NCBI GenBank assembly: GCA_004762155.1
Contig: SIHP01000012.1
Span: forward strand, 104,180-168,179
Direction of reading: 5' to 3'
DNA length: 64,000 nt
Source: Flavobacteriaceae bacterium
Lineage (GTDB): Bacteria; Bacteroidota; Bacteroidia; Flavobacteriales; Flavobacteriaceae
Each line of letters begins with the position of its first letter. The stretch's first letter is position 1. Below the pieces are notes generated by a model. That model was not told where the DNA came from and did no database searches. It saw nothing but the letters and a program-made list of their open reading frames with translations. Made by a program: the position numbers and the translations under genes. This document shows positions 26,013 to 34,092 of this stretch, in pieces.

Positions 26013-26341
26013 TTTTTTTTAACTTTTTCTTTTTACTATCTAATGAATATAAACGAACGAAAAAATCGATTTCATATTGTTAAAACGTGTCTTAATTTTT
26101 ACAACATGAAAATTTAAGTCATAATTATTCTATTGAAAACACATATTAAAAATCTAACCATACTAAAATTAAATTATATGACTATCTGCAATTAATATGT
26201 CAACCTGAACTTGTCTGTGCTGAATTTAGTTCAGTATTTCAGGTTCTCATCTCAATTAAAAACTAGTTCGCAGTATGTGATTCTCAAATAAATTCAGAAT
26301 AACGTAATTGTAAACTCCTGGATGTAAAACGGATAGTCATA
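26013..26341. other. Non-coding interval containing repeat copy B
   Basis: A 329-base gap between two minus-strand genes. Apart from the dispersed repeat at 26199-26310 the sequence is AT-rich and shows no gene. Confidence 0.65.
26199..26310 (-). repeat. Bipartite dispersed repeat, copy B (inverted relative to copy A)
   Basis: 26199-26250 is the exact reverse complement of 13446-13497 (52 bases). 26281-26304 corresponds to the left hairpin part of copy A with a few changes, while the linker between the two parts has diverged. Confidence 0.85.
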
Positions 26342-27475
26342 TTAAACTAAGTTTAGCATAAATAAATCGGATGCTATTCCGTCTGATAAAAACTTTCCTT
26401 TTTTTGTTGTTTTTAGTACTCGATCTTCAAGATACAATAATTCTTCTTCAATATGTTTTTTTGATTGGTTTTGTAAATATTCAACATACAGTTTTCCAAA
26501 ATCTTGTTCAATTTTATCCAAAGAAACTCCCCAAACAGTCCGTAAACCTGTCATTACATATTCATTATAGCGATCTTTTGTTGATAAAACTTCTACTTCA
26601 TTTGGCAATTTACCTTCTCCTATAACCTTAATGTATTTAATATTATTAGCGATATTCCAACTTCTTTCAGTTCCGTTAAAAGAATGTGCAGAAGGTCCAA
26701 TACCTATATATTTTTTTCCTTGCCAATAGGCAGAATTATTCTGACTAAAAAAGCCTTCTTTTCCAAAGTTTGACAATTCATAATGCACAAAATCTTCTTT
26801 TGCTAATGCTGCTATTAAAATATGAAAATGTTCTTGAGCAACCTCGTCGTTTACATTTGCTATTACTCCTTTTTGAATAAATTTTTCTAAAGCTGTTTTG
26901 GGCTCTACTGTAAGCGCGTAACTAGAGATATGTGGTACACCAAAAGATAATGCTGTATTTACATTTTCCAACCAACGTTCGTTCGTCATTTCTGGAATTC
27001 CATAAATTAAATCAATAGAAATATTTTTAAAATGGCGAGTAGCTATAGATAAGCTTTTTTTTGCTTCTTTTGCATTATGCGCTCTGTTCATCAGTTTTAA
27101 ATCCTCTTCAAAAAACGACTGAATCCCGATACTTAATCGGTTAACTTTTGAATTTGCTATTTCGATAATTCTTTCTTCAGATAAATCATCTGGATTTGCT
27201 TCTAAGGTAATTTCTGGAGTTGAAACTACATTATAGTTTTCATAAACAGCGGTTATTAATCTGTTGATTTCTTTTGTTGATAAAACCGAAGGTGTTCCTC
27301 CTCCAAAATAAATAGTAGCTACACTTTCATCTTTAAACTCTTCTTTTCTGAGTTTTATTTCTGAAATTAAAGCGTCCAACATTCCTTCTTTCTTCTTTAA
27401 AGAAGTAGAAAAATGAAAATCGCAATAATAACATGCTTGCTTACAAAACGGGATGTGAATATAAATACCTGCCAA
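26342..27475 (-). CDS. hemW: HemW-type radical SAM heme chaperone
   Basis: A 377-residue coproporphyrinogen-oxidase-like radical SAM protein. The 4Fe-4S cysteines are C11, C15 and C18 in IPFCKQACYYCDFHF. Further signatures are IYFGGGTPSVL, EANPDDL, RLSIGIQSF and IGIGPSAHSF-type GIGPSAHSFNG. The short N terminus and C-terminal HemW extension fit a heme chaperone rather than the anaerobic oxidase HemN. It starts with TTG at 27475, directly abutting the stop of the upstream LRR gene with no spacer, and a TAA one codon upstream rules out any longer form. Confidence 0.9.
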   Translation of the reverse strand: MAGIYIHIPFCKQACYYCDFHFSTSLKKKEGMLDALISEIKLRKEEFKDESVATIYFGGGTPSVLSTKEINRLITAVYENYNVVSTPEITLEANPDDLSEERIIEIANSKVNRLSIGIQSFFEEDLKLMNRAHNAKEAKKSLSIATRHFKNISIDLIYGIPEMTNERWLENVNTALSFGVPHISSYALTVEPKTALEKFIQKGVIANVNDEVAQEHFHILIAALAKEDFVHYELSNFGKEGFFSQNNSAYWQGKKYIGIGPSAHSFNGTERSWNIANNIKYIKVIGEGKLPNEVEVLSTKDRYNEYVMTGLRTVWGVSLDKIEQDFGKLYVEYLQNQSKKHIEEELLYLEDRVLKTTKKGKFLSDGIASDLFMLNLV

Positions 27476-28633
27476 TTATTTCTTTCTTTTTATATCGTTT
27501 GCTCTTCTAAGAGCATCATGTTTTTTTACCTCTAACCCCTCTTTAGATTGCCTTAATTTATTTATGTTATCATCAGAAATAACTTCATGGTCAACATATA
27601 ATAAAGATATACCAGGAATGGATGTAACCTCCAAGGGTATTTCATATATATAATTATTATGTAAGTTTAACTGTCTTAATTTTTTAAGTTTTAAAAGCAC
27701 ATTAGGAAATTCTTTAAATCGATTATACTCTAAACTAATCCTATCTAAACCTTCAAGTCTAGAAATAGACTCTGGAAGTTTTTCAAGTTCATTTGAACCC
27801 AGTTCTAAATACTTTAAACTATTTAAATCTCCAATAGTTTCTGGGATTAAACTTATTGAATTCGCTCCTAAATTTAGGTTTTGTAATCTCTTCAGATTAC
27901 CTATTTCTTCTGTTATATTTTTTATTTTAGAAGCATTTCCTAATATACTTATTAAATTTTCACACTTTGATATTTCATCCCTCAACCTTTCCAATCCTGT
28001 TCCTGAAATGTCTAACAATTGTAAACATTTTAAACCACCAATTTTTGGAGATAAATCCTTGAGTGTTTTATTTCTTCTAAGACTCAAATATCTTAAGTTT
28101 TCTAACTTTTCAATCCCTCCTATATTAATGAGTTTATTTTGACCTAAAGAAATTCCTTTCAGATTACTTAACACTGCTATATTATTAGGAATAAACTCTA
28201 GTCCACAATGTTCTAACTTCAGTATTTTGAGTTTTGAAAGCTTACTCAAAGATTGAATTACTGCTTCAATATCATCAAATTTATTATCAGAAATATCCAG
28301 TTCTTCTATATTTTTTAATTTAAATAAAGATCCTGGCAGTTGTTTAAGTCTGAGAGAAGTTAATTTTAACTTTTTTGTTGATAGTGGTAATATTGATAGA
28401 TCCTCTATTTTTGTTATACTTTTTAAAGAATTTAAACCCCAAAACAGTTGAGATATCCCACCTACTCCATTCCATTTCATATTAAAAAAAGGACAATTTT
28501 CTTTTAATTTCAAAGAAACATTTTTTTTTACCTTATTTTCTTTTTTGACTAAAGTGGTTTCTTCTTTTTTCATTAGGGAATACAATAAAAAAAACACTAT
28601 CATAATGGATAAAAAAAGTAATTTCTTTTTCAT
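27476..28633 (-). CDS. Leucine-rich repeat protein with N-terminal signal anchor
   Basis: A 385-residue protein beginning KKKLLFLSIMIVFFLLYSL, a hydrophobic segment with no lipobox Cys, so secreted or membrane-anchored. About ten leucine-rich repeats of 22-24 residues follow (pattern L-x-x-L-x-x-L-x-L-x-x-N, for example LNSLKYLELGSNELEKLPESI and LKKLRQLNLHNNYIYEIPLEV). Such proteins bind other proteins. It is inserted between ruvC and hemW in one transcription unit, 12 bases after ruvC and zero before hemW, although it has no obvious link to either. Confidence 0.88.
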   Translation of the reverse strand: MKKKLLFLSIMIVFFLLYSLMKKEETTLVKKENKVKKNVSLKLKENCPFFNMKWNGVGGISQLFWGLNSLKSITKIEDLSILPLSTKKLKLTSLRLKQLPGSLFKLKNIEELDISDNKFDDIEAVIQSLSKLSKLKILKLEHCGLEFIPNNIAVLSNLKGISLGQNKLINIGGIEKLENLRYLSLRRNKTLKDLSPKIGGLKCLQLLDISGTGLERLRDEISKCENLISILGNASKIKNITEEIGNLKRLQNLNLGANSISLIPETIGDLNSLKYLELGSNELEKLPESISRLEGLDRISLEYNRFKEFPNVLLKLKKLRQLNLHNNYIYEIPLEVTSIPGISLLYVDHEVISDDNINKLRQSKEGLEVKKHDALRRANDIKRKK

Positions 28634-28645
28634 TTTTATTTAAAT

Positions 28646-29200
28646 CTATTTCTTAACTCTTTTTTCATTCTGTTTCACAAAACTTGCCCAACCGCTATAA
28701 TTCTTTCCTCCTACAGTTCTTCCAGAATTGTAAAAATGACAAACTGCTGCCGCTAAACCATCTGTAGCATCTAAGTTCTTAGGTAAGGTTTTTAAATTCA
28801 ATAACGATTTTAACATCAAAGCAACTTGTTCTTTACTTGATTTTCCATTACCAGTAATTGCCATTTTTATTTTTAAGGGCGCATATTCTGTAACAGGAAT
28901 ATCTCTTGACAATCCTGCAGCCATTGCAACTCCTTGTGCACGACCTAATTTTAACATCGATTGTACATTCTTTCCGAAAAAAGGAGCTTCTAAAGCCATT
29001 TCATCTGGATGATACGTATCTATTAATTCAATAGTTCGTTCAAAAATAAGTTTTAGTTTTACATAAGGATCACTATATTTTTTTAAAATCAACTCGTTCA
29101 TTTGCACGAATTCCATCTTTTTACCAACTACTTTTATAATCCCAAATCCCATGATAGAAGTACCGGGATCTACACCTAATATAATTTTTTCTGTCTTCAA
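28646..29200 (-). CDS. ruvC: Holliday junction resolvase RuvC
   Basis: Endonuclease that resolves four-way DNA junctions with RuvAB. With TTG 29200 as start the protein has 184 residues, near the family norm, and opens KTEKIILGVDPGTS with the first catalytic Asp at residue 11. The remaining acidic residues are in MALEAPFFG and in NLDATDGLAAAVCHF. A longer in-frame TTG at 29236 would place the start upstream of the -7 box (29224-29231), so I reject it. It heads the ruvC-LRR-hemW run. Confidence 0.93.
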   Translation of the reverse strand: MKTEKIILGVDPGTSIMGFGIIKVVGKKMEFVQMNELILKKYSDPYVKLKLIFERTIELIDTYHPDEMALEAPFFGKNVQSMLKLGRAQGVAMAAGLSRDIPVTEYAPLKIKMAITGNGKSSKEQVALMLKSLLNLKTLPKNLDATDGLAAAVCHFYNSGRTVGGKNYSGWASFVKQNEKRVKK

Positions 29201-29223
29201 ATTTATTGTACTTTGTACATATA

Positions 29224-29231
29224 CAAATCTA
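29224..29231 (-). promoter_or_regulatory. -7 box of ruvC
   Basis: Perfect TAGATTTG on the minus strand, 24 bases before the chosen TTG start, within the divergent gap to the BI-1 gene. Confidence 0.5.
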
Positions 29232-29245
29232 ATCAATAAAAACGA

Positions 29246-29989
29246 ATGAGCATATTTGGTTTACAAACTTCAAACCCTGCTTTTTCTAATTATTTTTGGA
29301 AGACAAAAAGAAGCTATGCTCAAAAGAAAATGTCTGTAAACGGTATTCTCTTTAAATCGTTTTTAATGTTGTGTTTAGTAACTTCTAGTGCATGTTACAC
29401 TTGGCAACTCTTTTTTAACGGAGAACAAATAAAATGGTATACAACTATTGGAATGTTTGTAGCTATAATTATTAGTTTATTTATTTCTTTTAAACACAGC
29501 TCAGCAAAATATTTATTACCAATTTATGCCTTAGCAAAAGGTTTCTTTTTAGGTGGAATTAGTGCTTATGCTCATCAACGTTTTCCTAATTTGCCTTTTC
29601 AAGCTATTGGCGTTACCATCCTTACTTTTTTTATGATGTTCTTTTTGTATCGTTTTAAGTTGATAAATGTAACTCGTAAATTTAGAGCTATTTTAATTAC
29701 TGCTATTACAACAATTTTTATGTTGTATTTTATTAGTTGGATACTTCGTTTTATAAACATTCAAATTCCTTTCTTATTTGCAACTTCTTGGTTAGCTATT
29801 GGTTTTAATTTACTCACTGTTTTGGTTGCTGCTTTTTCCTTACTCTTAGATTTTTATTATATAAACAAAAAAGTTGGACGTTATTCTAAAGAACAAGAAT
29901 GGCTCGCTACTTGGGGATTATTAATTACACTTATTTGGTTGTATGTAGAAGTTTTACGTTTGATGAAGAAATTAGCTATTCGGTTTTAA
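29246..29989 (+). CDS. Bax inhibitor-1/YccA-family membrane protein
   Basis: A 247-residue integral membrane protein with seven hydrophobic segments. It starts with a soluble N terminus (SIFGLQTSNPAFSNYFW), followed by helices beginning at MLCLVTSSACYTWQLFF. The block GFFLGGISAYAHQRFP in the middle and the penultimate segment LLLDFYYINKK are typical of the YccA branch of BI-1 proteins, which may leak calcium or protect membrane proteins. It is divergent from ruvC and is monocistronic. Confidence 0.85.
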   Translation: MSIFGLQTSNPAFSNYFWKTKRSYAQKKMSVNGILFKSFLMLCLVTSSACYTWQLFFNGEQIKWYTTIGMFVAIIISLFISFKHSSAKYLLPIYALAKGFFLGGISAYAHQRFPNLPFQAIGVTILTFFMMFFLYRFKLINVTRKFRAILITAITTIFMLYFISWILRFINIQIPFLFATSWLAIGFNLLTVLVAAFSLLLDFYYINKKVGRYSKEQEWLATWGLLITLIWLYVEVLRLMKKLAIRF

Positions 29990-30099
29990 ATATGTAAACT
30001 ATTTTTTAAAACGCTTATACCTAAAAAAAAAGCTTTCATACCAAAAAAAACAATTCTTATGCGTTTTTAACTTTCTTTGATTTTTTTTTATTTGTTACT

Positions 30100-30115
30100 T
30101 TGGTTGTATAACCAA
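30100..30115 (+). promoter_or_regulatory. Perfect dyad TTGGTT-gtat-AACCAA
   Basis: Lies about 28 bases before the ATG at 30143 and next to a TTACTTTGG promoter-like box, so it could be an operator for the downstream orphan gene. Confidence 0.35.
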
Positions 30116-30142
30116 CTAAATATTAATTAAACCCTTTTTATT

Positions 30143-30616
30143 ATGTCTTCTAAACCAACAATACAATGTAATGATAAAATTCCTCCAGGAATAACTTTTA
30201 GCACGAGTTTTGTCGAATTCTCAAACGGAAATGACTATCCAGATATCCAATTTCTAAACCTAACAACACCATTCAACGACAAACCTTTAACACCAATAGT
30301 CAGAGCTCAAATAAAACCAAACAGTGCTTCAAAAGGTGTTCCATATGTACTTGAAGTTTATAACATTGTTTTTCTATACGAAAATATATCGACTGATGAA
30401 CTTACTTTTTACATAGAACAGGATCCTCTAATAGCTGGATTGGTTAATTTTTATATTTCATATGGACGTACACCTAGTCCAACAATCAATCTAACACCTA
30501 CACCTATTAACTTTACAATACCTACTTTTTTTAACCCCTCTTCTGTTCAGGTTTTCCTTTGGAATGATGATCCTGAGACTTCTAGAGGAACTTTAACAAC
30601 GGTTAAAAAATCTTAA
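30143..30616 (+). CDS. Orphan 157-residue protein without signal peptide
   Basis: No family recognised. The sequence is rich in Thr, Pro, Asn and aromatic residues (for example FSTSFVEFSNGNDY, RTPSPTINLTPTPIN), lacks a signal peptide or membrane helix and has low helix propensity, so it is probably a compact beta fold that stays in the cytosol or is exported without a classical signal. It lies 80 bases upstream of the TPR kinase gene on the same strand and is one of three orphan genes around that system. Confidence 0.7.
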   Translation: MSSKPTIQCNDKIPPGITFSTSFVEFSNGNDYPDIQFLNLTTPFNDKPLTPIVRAQIKPNSASKGVPYVLEVYNIVFLYENISTDELTFYIEQDPLIAGLVNFYISYGRTPSPTINLTPTPINFTIPTFFNPSSVQVFLWNDDPETSRGTLTTVKKS

Positions 30617-30663
30617 TGATTATTCACTTATAATCAAGCTTAGAGAAAGTAAGTTTTTTTTGA

Positions 30664-30671
30664 TAAATTTG
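30664..30671 (+). promoter_or_regulatory. -7 box of the TPR kinase gene
   Basis: Perfect TAAATTTG, 26 bases before the ATG at 30698; the -33 region is weak. Confidence 0.5.
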
Positions 30672-30697
30672 TGTTTAGCTAACCTTCTCAGACATAA

Positions 30698-32443
30698 ATG
30701 ATTAATCTTTTAAAATTAACCTTACTAATCTCTTTTTTTTATACACAACTCAATTATTCGCAAGAAGAAAAAAACATAGAGTTATTAAATAAAGAAATAA
30801 TGGACACTTCTGATGAATTTCAATCAGAAGTGTTTTTTAAAAAAGCAGTTTCTTTTTTTATTCAAAAAAAATGGGATTCAACACTTGTTTATTCTCAAAA
30901 ACAATTAATAACCTCTAAGATAAAACCCTTGGAAAACTTCACTCATTTCCTTAGAGGATATAGTTTTCGCGAAAAAAACTATTTTTACGAATCTGAAAAA
31001 GAATACAATCTAATATCTAACAAATTTAAATTTTATAACAAAGTAAGAACTATTTTAGGAGATTTAGCTCTTGAACAAAAGCAATATAAAAAAGCTATTA
31101 CATATTTTAAAGAAGTTCTTTCTCTTTCTAAAACACAACTTGACAGCTCTTATATTAAAAGTAGCTCTATAACCCACAATTTAGGCCTATGTTATTTACA
31201 TTTGAAAAAGTTTAATGAATCTGAAAAATATTTAACAAAAAGCCTTTTATTTCAAGAACAAAAAAGGGATACATTAGAACTAATTGGTTCTTATGGTGAT
31301 ATTGCTATCCTATATTATGAACAATATAAGGACGACATAGCTATCCCTTACTTTGAAAAAGCCTACCAACTTGCTAAGAATTCAAATAATCTCAATTCAA
31401 GATACACTACTTCTAAAAACATGGCAGCAGTAGAAGAAAACAGAAAAGACTACAAGAAAGCTTTGGCTTACAGAAAAGAAATGGAACAATGGAAAGACTC
31501 ATTAAATAATCAAAACAAAATATACGCGGTTGCCAAAGCTGAAAAAGAATTTGCTGTTAAAGAAAAACAAAAAGAAGTAGATATTTTACATGTAGAGAAT
31601 GAGTTAAAAGAAACCCAACGTAATATCTTTTTATATGCGGCTATTGGCTTATTACTCACCTTAGGTACTGGAGTTTATTTTTATAGCGAAAAAATAAAAG
31701 CTAATAAATTGATTGCTACGCAAAAAGAAAACTTAGATGCTTTAAATACTACTAAAGACAAACTATTTTCCATCGTGAGTCACGATTTACGTTCTTCTGT
31801 AAACGCTTTAAAAACCAGTAATAGTAGTTTATTAGAAAATTTAAATTCTAAAAACATACCTATTTTAGAAAATTTATTGCAAAAAAATAGCGCTATTGTA
31901 AATGGTGCCTATAGTTTATTAGATAATTTATTAAACTGGGCATTATTACAAACCGAACAAGGCTATTTTAATATTGATAAGCTCCGTTTATTTTTTATTA
32001 CCGAGCAAGTTTCTTATAACTACAAACCTTTACTCAATCAAAAAGAATTGTCTTTTGAAAATACCGTAACTAAAAAAGACATTGTTTTTGCAGACCAAGA
32101 ATCGTTAAAAATTGTACTTCGTAATTTATTAGATAATGCTATTAAATTTTCAGAACCTAACGGAAGTATTAAAATTTATTCAACCAATACCGAGGAAAAC
32201 TATTGCAATTTAATTGTAGAAGATAACGGTTTAGGAATGAGTGAAGCTACGCGTTTAAAACTATTATCTGACTCGGAATTATTAGCAAAAAAAGAAAACG
32301 AAGACATTATTGGTACAGGTTTGGGTATGCAATTATGCAGATCAATGATTAAAAAAAATAACGGGAAATTCAATATTGAAAGTGAATTAGGAAAAGGAAC
32401 AAAAATGATTGTATCTTTACCTAAAACCTCCCCTCATGGATAA
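30698..32443 (+). CDS. TPR sensor histidine kinase (HisKA type)
   Basis: A 581-residue kinase: signal peptide (LLKLTLLISFFYTQLNYSQ), periplasmic TPR repeats roughly 80-265, a coiled coil, one membrane helix near 310-328, then His362 in LFSIVSHDLRSSVNAL and an ATPase domain with NLLDNAIKFS, VEDNGLGMS and GTGLGMQLC. It is paired with the LytTR regulator whose ATG lies inside its final codons (8-base overlap). Kinase-LytTR pairs more often use HisKA or 5TM kinases; this one uses a TPR periplasmic sensor. Confidence 0.92.
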   Translation: MINLLKLTLLISFFYTQLNYSQEEKNIELLNKEIMDTSDEFQSEVFFKKAVSFFIQKKWDSTLVYSQKQLITSKIKPLENFTHFLRGYSFREKNYFYESEKEYNLISNKFKFYNKVRTILGDLALEQKQYKKAITYFKEVLSLSKTQLDSSYIKSSSITHNLGLCYLHLKKFNESEKYLTKSLLFQEQKRDTLELIGSYGDIAILYYEQYKDDIAIPYFEKAYQLAKNSNNLNSRYTTSKNMAAVEENRKDYKKALAYRKEMEQWKDSLNNQNKIYAVAKAEKEFAVKEKQKEVDILHVENELKETQRNIFLYAAIGLLLTLGTGVYFYSEKIKANKLIATQKENLDALNTTKDKLFSIVSHDLRSSVNALKTSNSSLLENLNSKNIPILENLLQKNSAIVNGAYSLLDNLLNWALLQTEQGYFNIDKLRLFFITEQVSYNYKPLLNQKELSFENTVTKKDIVFADQESLKIVLRNLLDNAIKFSEPNGSIKIYSTNTEENYCNLIVEDNGLGMSEATRLKLLSDSELLAKKENEDIIGTGLGMQLCRSMIKKNNGKFNIESELGKGTKMIVSLPKTSPHG

Positions 32444-33182
32444 TATAAATGTTTTTATTATAGAAGACACTGTCTCTGAAAGTAATACTCTCGTTAAAGT
32501 ATTAGAGGCAAACAATTATAATGTAGTCGCTACAGCTACCAACTTTAAAGACGCGTTGGAAACGTTTTACAAATCAAAAATAGACATTGTTATTCTTGAT
32601 ATTTTTTTAAATGGTTCTCCAGACGGAATTACATTTGCCGAAACTATTAATACAGTACCCAACGTTTCTAAACCTTTTGTTTTTTTAACAAGTTCTACAG
32701 ATCGTAAAATTTTTGAACGTGCTAAGCTTACACAACCTTTTAGTTTTTTAATGAAACCTTTTAATGAGTTAGAACTTTTATACGCTATAGAAATGGCTGT
32801 AGAAAAATTTTATACTCAAGAAGATGTTTTTTTAAGTGATGACGAAGATACTGTTATTAGCGATGAATATTTATTTATTAAAAAATTTAAGTCATTAAAA
32901 AAAGTATTAATTACTGATATTATTTATATTGAAGTGGAAGAAAAATACTGTAATATTTATACCGAAAAAGAAAAATTTGTCATCCTAATTTCGCTTACCA
33001 AAATATTAAACCTATTAAATAATTCTATTTTTCATAGAACTCATCGTAACTTTATTGTAAACGCTAATCATATTACAGAGATTATTCCTTCAGATAATTT
33101 AATACTACTTACTGGAAATAATAGAGCCACATTAAGTGAACGTTATAAAAGCATTACCAAACAGTTTCGTTTGCTTAAATAA
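32436..33182 (+). CDS. LytTR-family response regulator
   Basis: From ATG 32436 the protein has 248 residues. Receiver: acidic residues at 10-11, phospho-acceptor Asp55 in IVILDIFLNGSPDG, Thr in FLTSST and Lys in LMKPFNE. The DNA-binding LytTR domain covers about 145-248 (YLFIKKFKSLKKVLITDIIYIEVEEKY-type start, then FHRTHRNFIVNANHI and ATLSERYKSI). The longer in-frame start at 32409 is rejected because this ATG overlaps the kinase stop as ATGGATAA. Its targets may be the orphan genes on either side. Confidence 0.93.
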   Translation: MDNINVFIIEDTVSESNTLVKVLEANNYNVVATATNFKDALETFYKSKIDIVILDIFLNGSPDGITFAETINTVPNVSKPFVFLTSSTDRKIFERAKLTQPFSFLMKPFNELELLYAIEMAVEKFYTQEDVFLSDDEDTVISDEYLFIKKFKSLKKVLITDIIYIEVEEKYCNIYTEKEKFVILISLTKILNLLNNSIFHRTHRNFIVNANHITEIIPSDNLILLTGNNRATLSERYKSITKQFRLLK

Positions 33183-33345
33183 AAAATTACTTCATTACTT
33201 TTTTTATAGCACTTAAGTACAAAAACACCGTCTTTGTACCTATTATCATCGATTGTTTTTTACACATAAAGTATGTTTACATAAAACAAGCATTTATTAA
33301 TACTAAAAAAAATGAAAAAGAATAAGCTTGTTATAACTCATAACT

Positions 33346-33621
33346 ATGGCTTTGCATAACTTTTATACCATTGTAAATTTCTCTGGAGATATTTTACAAA
33401 CAACTGTTGATCATCAAACAAATCATATTATAAAAACTGGAGAACAATCCACTGGCCATCTATTTAAAACTGGAGAAGAAATTACTGTAACAATTGGCGG
33501 ACATACTATTAGCTTATTTTTACCTAAAGGCGAAAACTCCTGGTCTACTATTGTATATGATAAAAAAGGACGTATTAATATATTTCCTTCTTCCCCTTGT
33601 CAACAAAAATTATCCTATTAA
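33346..33621 (+). CDS. Orphan 91-residue protein
   Basis: No family recognised. No signal peptide. It begins ALHNFYTIVNFSGDIL and has two Lys-Thr-Gly-Glu blocks (IIKTGEQSTG and LFKTGEEITV), short strands and a Gly-rich turn, suggesting a small beta protein; IFPSSPCQQKLSY forms the end. It follows the kinase/LytTR genes by 163 bases on the same strand. It is followed by a long non-coding gap. Its coding status rests on composition and a clear ATG. Confidence 0.6.
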   Translation: MALHNFYTIVNFSGDILQTTVDHQTNHIIKTGEQSTGHLFKTGEEITVTIGGHTISLFLPKGENSWSTIVYDKKGRINIFPSSPCQQKLSY

Positions 33622-34092
33622 ATTTTTATCTCTTTGAAAAAAAAGACACGTTTTTTAGCTCTCCTACATTATTAAAAATTGTATTGAGAAAGATTTTCAA
33701 AACAAAAAAAGTTATTATCAATAGTATTACTGAGCGAGGATGAAGTACTAAGTTTTTTCAAGATTTTAGTCAAATTGACCTATTTTTCTAACATCGAATT
33801 CTCATTAAAATAATAAAATCTACTCTATTAGTTTTTATAATTGTGTTAGTTTTAACGTACTTTGTAAATGGTTATATTAATTAAAATAAAATGTCTGTTC
33901 TAGTACTTTTATGTAAGAGAAAATGTATTGAGAACTATTTTCGAGTTAAAAAGCTAATTATCATTATAATTACTCTTTATTTTTATTTCGAAAAAACACT
34001 CAAATTGACAGTGTTTTAGTATAAACACACAACGTTTAATTACTATAAATCTATTTTCAAAAAACCAGTTTAACTACAATTATTAATACAGT
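33622..34092. other. 471-base non-coding interval with an imperfect direct repeat
   Basis: No gene is visible on either strand. Two related segments of about 41 bases start at 33680 and 33924, both with TGTATTGAGAA then ATTTTC. A small inverted pair AAAACACT / AGTGTTTT (about 33993-34018) lies 75 bases before the dehydrogenase ATG and could be an operator. Confidence 0.5.

Noticed and set aside
33311..33358. Mini-ORF of 15 codons before the 91-residue gene (MKKNKLVITHNYGFA)
   Set aside because: Too short to support and overlaps the start of the orphan gene in another frame; could be a leader peptide but there is no evidence.
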